NCBI RefSeq assembly: GCF_000718255.1
Contig: NZ_JOFJ01000011.1
Coordinates: 1 to 64,000 of the forward strand
Source: Spirillospora albida
GTDB lineage: Bacteria; Actinomycetota; Actinomycetes; Streptosporangiales; Streptosporangiaceae
Direction of reading: 5' to 3'
Length of the DNA stretch: 64,000 bases
Shown: positions 61,030 to 64,000 of the stretch, piece by piece
Layout: the number at the start of each line of letters is the position of its first letter
How positions within the stretch are numbered: the first letter of the stretch is position 1
The notes under the pieces: model-generated
What the model saw: the letters and a program-made list of their open reading frames with translations, nothing else
Database searches by the model: none
Told to the model about the DNA's origin: nothing
Made by a program: the position numbers and the translations under genes

Positions 61030-61461
61030 TCAGCACGGGTCGGCGGCGCACACTTCCGTGGTCACGGGCCGTCGGGAAGCGAGGACCGGCCACTCGTCGC
61101 CGTCGTCAATGGACGACAGCACCGTCTCCAGCTCCGTTCCCTCTTCCTGCCACCACTCGACCAGGCCGGTGCCGAGGGCGGCCAGGTCCGGGGCGGCCTC
61201 GTAGGTCAGCTCGCAGCCCACTTGGAGGAGCGAGTCGCCATCACCCTGGAACTGGCGGCAGAACGACAGGACGAAGACGCGGCGTTCCGCGACCCGCGTC
61301 GTGAGGTACTCGTACATCAGCCCGTCCCGGGCGTCCGCCACCGGGCGGCGCATGAAGTCGCGGAAGACCTCCCAGGCCGGGCGGGCATCGAGGGCGTCGG
61401 GCTTCTGCCCGCGCTCGCTGAGAAGGCCGAGCAGGACGTTCTCCGCCTCGTCAGCCCGCAA
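61030..61461 (-). CDS. Hypothetical protein, 143 aa, cotranslated with DUF397
   Basis: Soluble protein without a family I recognise. Visible parts include AENVLLGLLSERGQK, AWEVFRDFMRRPV and GTGLVEWWQEEGTE. No ATG is available near the likely N-terminus, and the best start is a TTG at 61461 that overlaps the DUF397 stop by 11 bp. It is the third gene of the minus-strand XRE-DUF397 cluster. The unusual start makes the N-terminus uncertain. Confidence 0.55.
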   Translation of the reverse strand: MRADEAENVLLGLLSERGQKPDALDARPAWEVFRDFMRRPVADARDGLMYEYLTTRVAERRVFVLSFCRQFQGDGDSLLQVGCELTYEAAPDLAALGTGLVEWWQEEGTELETVLSSIDDGDEWPVLASRRPVTTEVCAADPC

Positions 61462-61648
61462 CGCCGTGCCCGTCCGCCTTGAGCCGGACGAGCAGCGCGT
61501 CCCACGCACCGGCACCCAAACGCAGCCACGGCCCGTCCGGATCTAGCGAGTCCCGCACCGCGACGACACCCGGTGAGTTACGTAGGGCAGTCAACTCCAC
61601 GCACTGGCTTTCGTCCTGGGTGCCGCTGTGGCTGCTCTTACGCCACAT
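61451..61648 (-). CDS. DUF397 domain protein
   Basis: Small protein of 65 residues with the DUF397 hallmarks: WRKSSHSGTQDESQCVEL, VVAVRDSLDPDGPWL and AWDALLVRLK. DUF397 proteins pair with XRE-DUF5753 regulators of the WhiJ family and modulate them. It lies 4 bp downstream of the XRE gene, which confirms the pairing. Confidence 0.93.
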   Translation of the reverse strand: MWRKSSHSGTQDESQCVELTALRNSPGVVAVRDSLDPDGPWLRLGAGAWDALLVRLKADGHGVAG

Positions 61649-61652
61649 GATC

Positions 61653-62525
61653 TCAGTGTTGAGATGGAGCCCATGGCTCGTCTGCGCCACGCAGGATGAG
61701 CTCCCTGGATTCGTCCGGCGAGTAGGCCATCCCTTGAAGATCTCGGAATACTCCTTCATAAGCCTGGACTTCCTCCTCATCCTCTATGCAGATACTACGC
61801 ACGAGGCTATCGATCATGACCACGGTGAAATCGCCCAATTCGACGTCCAGCATGGTGAACGCACCGTCCACGCCCGGGTTCCTGAGAAGCCTGGACGGCA
61901 GCACTTGCACCTGGACGTTGGGCTGGGTCATCGCGTCCGCCACGTGCAGCAGTTGCCTGCGCATGACGTCTGGCCCGCCGAGCCCCTGCCGAAGCACGGC
62001 ATCCCCGATGACGACCTGAAGGTGAGCCGGCTCCGGTCGCGTGAGGACATCCTTGCGGGCCTTGCGGAGGTTCAGGGCCCACTCGACATCGGTGCCGGGG
62101 AAGGGGGTGACCGACTCCATCACGGCGCGGCTGTAAGCGGGCTCTTGGAGGAGACCGGGGATGAGGAGCGGTTCGTATGCGCGGATGAGTCGGGAGTCCT
62201 GCTCCAACCGCAGGAAGTTTGTGACCTTCGACGCGGATCCGAGTAGGGCGTAGCGCTTCATCCAGTCGCGTGAGCGGCCGGCGGAGGCCAGTCCGAGCAT
62301 GCTGATGGCCCGGTCATCGGTGTCTGCGATTCCGTACTTCATGAGGATGTAACTGACCTCATGCTCACGGGTGATGACCTGCGCGTTCTCCATTCGGTTG
62401 AGCGCGGATTTGGAGAGCCTGAGGAAACGGGCGGCCTCCTCGAGGGTCATGCCGTGATCCTCGCGGAGCTTCCGCAGCAGGACGCCAAGGCGTCGCATGC
62501 GCACAGTCGGGGGTCGTTTCGACAT
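61653..62525 (-). CDS. XRE-family regulator with DUF5753 (WhiJ-like)
   Basis: Protein of 290 residues. N-terminal helix-turn-helix: LRKLREDHGMTLEEAARFL and LSKSALNRMENAQV. The C-terminal DUF5753 region includes YEPLLIPGLLQEPAYSRAVM and VQVLPSRLLRNPGVDGAFTML. WhiJ-type regulators hold back development until relieved by the small partner protein. ATG at 62525 chosen to start just before the HTH. The divergent neighbour is an HATPase gene, completing the classic triad. Confidence 0.92.
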   Translation of the reverse strand: MSKRPPTVRMRRLGVLLRKLREDHGMTLEEAARFLRLSKSALNRMENAQVITREHEVSYILMKYGIADTDDRAISMLGLASAGRSRDWMKRYALLGSASKVTNFLRLEQDSRLIRAYEPLLIPGLLQEPAYSRAVMESVTPFPGTDVEWALNLRKARKDVLTRPEPAHLQVVIGDAVLRQGLGGPDVMRRQLLHVADAMTQPNVQVQVLPSRLLRNPGVDGAFTMLDVELGDFTVVMIDSLVRSICIEDEEEVQAYEGVFRDLQGMAYSPDESRELILRGADEPWAPSQH

Positions 62526-62772
62526 ATCACCAGTGTTGGCACTCCACAAGCGGTTGTCATGGCCTTCTCGAAAAACGGGATATCCCATATTCCAAGATCC
62601 CGGTGTTGTCCGCTCCCTCCTTTAAGCGACCTGATTGTGCTGGTCAGCTCGGCGATTCATGCTGGCGGACGCAACCTCGCGGAAGGAGCAGAGGAACAAT
62701 GCCGCACAATTGGCGAATCAGGAAACTTGCCGGTGTTTCGTGGGTTATCATCCGGATTGCCGAGGTCGGCCG

Positions 62773-63156
62773 GTGAACCTCCTCGGGACCCTCACGTTGC
62801 CTGGAGAGGCGAGGTCGGCGGGGCGGGCGCGCGCGTTCGTGCGGGACGTGGCGGCGCACGTCCACGAAGACACCATGGCCGATATCGCGCTCTGCGTGGA
62901 CGAGCTGGTGGCCAACGCCTGCGAGCACACCGCGTCCGGCGTCGGCGGCCAGGTGGTCGTCATCGTCAGCGCGTCCCGTGACGTCCTGCGCGTCACCGTT
63001 CTGGACGAAGGCGGCACCGATGGCAAGCCGCGCGTCCGGACAGACCTTTCCGCGGAAGACGGTCGGGGCCTTCTCCTGGTCGACGCGCTGTCCACCACCT
63101 GGAATTCCCATGCGGCCCTCAAGGGCACCGCGGTCTGGGCCGAATTCGCGATTTGA
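62773..63156 (+). CDS. RsbW-like HATPase regulatory protein
   Basis: Compact HATPase protein of 127 residues: LCVDELVANACEHTAS (N box), LRVTVLDEGGTDG (D box) and SAEDGRGLLLVDALSTTWN (G box). Anti-sigma-like ATPases of this kind are regularly found beside WhiJ-type genes in actinomycetes. GTG at 62773 with GAGG a few bases upstream; the longer frame upstream looks non-coding. Divergent from the XRE regulator across 247 bp. Confidence 0.85.
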   Translation: MNLLGTLTLPGEARSAGRARAFVRDVAAHVHEDTMADIALCVDELVANACEHTASGVGGQVVVIVSASRDVLRVTVLDEGGTDGKPRVRTDLSAEDGRGLLLVDALSTTWNSHAALKGTAVWAEFAI

Positions 63157-63378
63157 AGCGCAGAAGCGACAATGCGCCATGCGCGCCTACCGGTACGCGG
63201 GTCCCGCCGACATATCGAGGACCGCGCGGGTCCAACCCGCCCATACCTGTCTTGATGGGACGCGCTACGGCAGGCGCTCGTCCCTCTGGGCGCCGAGCAT
63301 CCCGACCACTTCGAGGCGTAGATGCGGGCCGGGGGCCGGAAGCGGGTCGCTTCCGGCCCCCGGGACTGTCACGAGCGG

Positions 63379-63837
63379 TCACTCATCCCGGTAGAGCGAC
63401 AGGCACACCATGTCCGGCTCGAAGCCGAAGTCCTGCCAGAACCGGTGGTCGTCGCCGGCGTCGGCGCAGGACAGGTACCGGATCGTGTGCGCGCCGCGCT
63501 CCCGCAGCCACGTGATCGCGGCTTCGGCGAGTGCCCTGGAGACGCCCGTGCCGCGACTCTCCGGCAGGACGTACAGCGAGTCGATCTCGCCGTTCAGGCA
63601 GGGCAGGAGTCCGTCCTCGTTGTCGAGGCGGCCGTTGACGAAGCCCGTGATCCGGGCACCGTCCACGGCCACGAGGCAGAACGCGTCGCGGTGCCATGCG
63701 GACATGGCGAGCATGCGCGACAGGCTCCGGCGCCCCTGTTCGGTGAGCGGGCCGCCGTCCTCGATCTCGCGGCACATGCGGTCCCACAGGGCGCCGACCG
63801 CGTCGCCCTCGCTCTCGTGAATCCGTCTGATCTCCAT
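63379..63837 (-). CDS. GNAT acetyltransferase
   Basis: Protein of 152 residues with a full GNAT core: FCLVAVDGARITGFVNGRL, then acetyl-CoA-binding LYVLPESRGTGVSRALAEAAI (motif A Q/RxxGxG/A), and a C-terminal YLSCADAGDDHRFWQDFGFE. Substrate unknown. The ATG at 63837 follows GGAAGGAAG at close spacing, but that site forms one arm of a 13-bp hairpin, so translation may be conditional. Confidence 0.88.
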   Translation of the reverse strand: MEIRRIHESEGDAVGALWDRMCREIEDGGPLTEQGRRSLSRMLAMSAWHRDAFCLVAVDGARITGFVNGRLDNEDGLLPCLNGEIDSLYVLPESRGTGVSRALAEAAITWLRERGAHTIRYLSCADAGDDHRFWQDFGFEPDMVCLSLYRDE

Positions 63838-63840
63838 CGT

Positions 63841-63884
63841 CTTCCTTCCGTTCAGCGGATGAGCCGTACTGGAACGGAAGGAAG
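63841..63884 (-). promoter_or_regulatory. Hairpin sequestering the GNAT ribosome-binding site
   Basis: CTTCCTTCCGTTC and GAACGGAAGGAAG are perfect 13-bp inverted arms (63841-63853 and 63872-63884) around 18 bases. In the mRNA, the second arm is GAACGGAAGGAAG, followed by ACG and the start ATG, so the Shine-Dalgarno is paired. Alternatively the palindrome is a DNA operator. Confidence 0.55.
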
Positions 63885-63959
63885 GGCGGAGCTCTGGGCC
63901 AGCGAGCGTTGCGTGTCCTCTAGCGTCAACCGGGCATGGCCGCCACGATACTCCGCGGA

Positions 63960-64000
63960 TCAGGCGTTGCGGATCTCCTGGCGGGCGGCCAGGGCGAGTG
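63960..64000 (-). CDS. Possible C-terminus of a gene running off the right edge
   Basis: On the minus strand the last 41 bases can be read as the end of a frame (LALAARQEIRNA then stop). Too short to identify; it depends on the sequence beyond the window. Confidence 0.25.
   Translation of the reverse strand, partial: LALAARQEIRNA

Overview
The window is high-GC chromosomal DNA of an actinomycete. It fits a Thermomonosporaceae/Actinomadura-like genus best, but genus level is inference. The evidence is very GC-rich third codon positions, many GTG/TTG starts, probable leaderless promoters, a bacterial proteasome activator, a WhiJ-type regulator triad (XRE-DUF5753, DUF397, HATPase), polyprenol-phosphate-mannose-type glycosyltransferases and mycobacterial-type LexA and CsoR sites. 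I see no rRNA, CRISPR array, insertion sequence or phage module; one tRNA (Ser-UGA) is present.

Layout. 0-5 kb: an AAA/STAND-like ATPase behind a perfect LexA (SOS) box, a pirin/MarR divergent pair with two matching operators, a lipoprotein M15 peptidase and tRNA-Ser. 5-17 kb: a proline-rich MinD/ParA-like ATPase, a quinone oxidoreductase, the proteasome activator Bpa, a Cof-type HAD phosphatase, serS and pheA. Between serS and pheA lies about 5.4 kb holding a methyltransferase, a leaderless arsR-SRPBCC-RibD_C operon and two paralogous secreted repeat proteins. 17-24 kb: envelope polymer genes (GT87, an alkaline-phosphatase-like membrane protein, an alpha-1,6-mannosyltransferase, a GT2) and a STAS anti-anti-sigma factor. 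24-30 kb: two tandem FG-GAP secreted proteins and an OmpR-type two-component system. 30-35 kb: an acyl-CoA ligase, a lower-GC islet (membrane protein, GNAT, a tiny ORF with a hairpin), a secreted EEP-fold nuclease/phosphatase-like protein, and a GntR regulator followed by the tail of a decayed second GntR. 35-42 kb: a fused double histidine kinase whose first half is a pseudokinase, its NarL regulator, and a MacB/FtsX-type ABC transporter. 42-46 kb: a divergent EF-Tu paralogue with an MFS transporter, and arginine deiminase. 46-56 kb: anti-sigma-type and PAS/GAF kinases, a TPP-riboswitch-controlled CytX permease, rhodanese, an SSI-like lipoprotein, a copper efflux operon (copZ, secreted copper-binding protein, copA), a DnaA-box cluster, an Fpg/Nei glycosylase and TenA. 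56-64 kb: a deacetylase/glycosyltransferase fusion divergent from an ECF-type sigma factor, a WhiJ-like cluster, and a GNAT acetyltransferase whose ribosome-binding site is buried in a 13-bp hairpin.

How the genes work together. Thiamine salvage is split between the riboswitch-regulated transporter CytX and TenA. Copper homeostasis is one operon behind two G/C-tract palindromes of CsoR type. The double kinase, NarL regulator and ABC transporter look like one envelope-stress or peptide-sensing module. Tandem duplication recurs: the secreted repeat pair, the FG-GAP pair, the doubled kinase and the GntR remnant. The points I would follow first are the EF-Tu paralogue with alanine at the position equivalent to E. 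coli Gly275 (a known GE2270A-resistance position), the pseudokinase-kinase fusion, the LexA-boxed ATPase, and the hairpin-buried ribosome-binding site at 63.84 kb.
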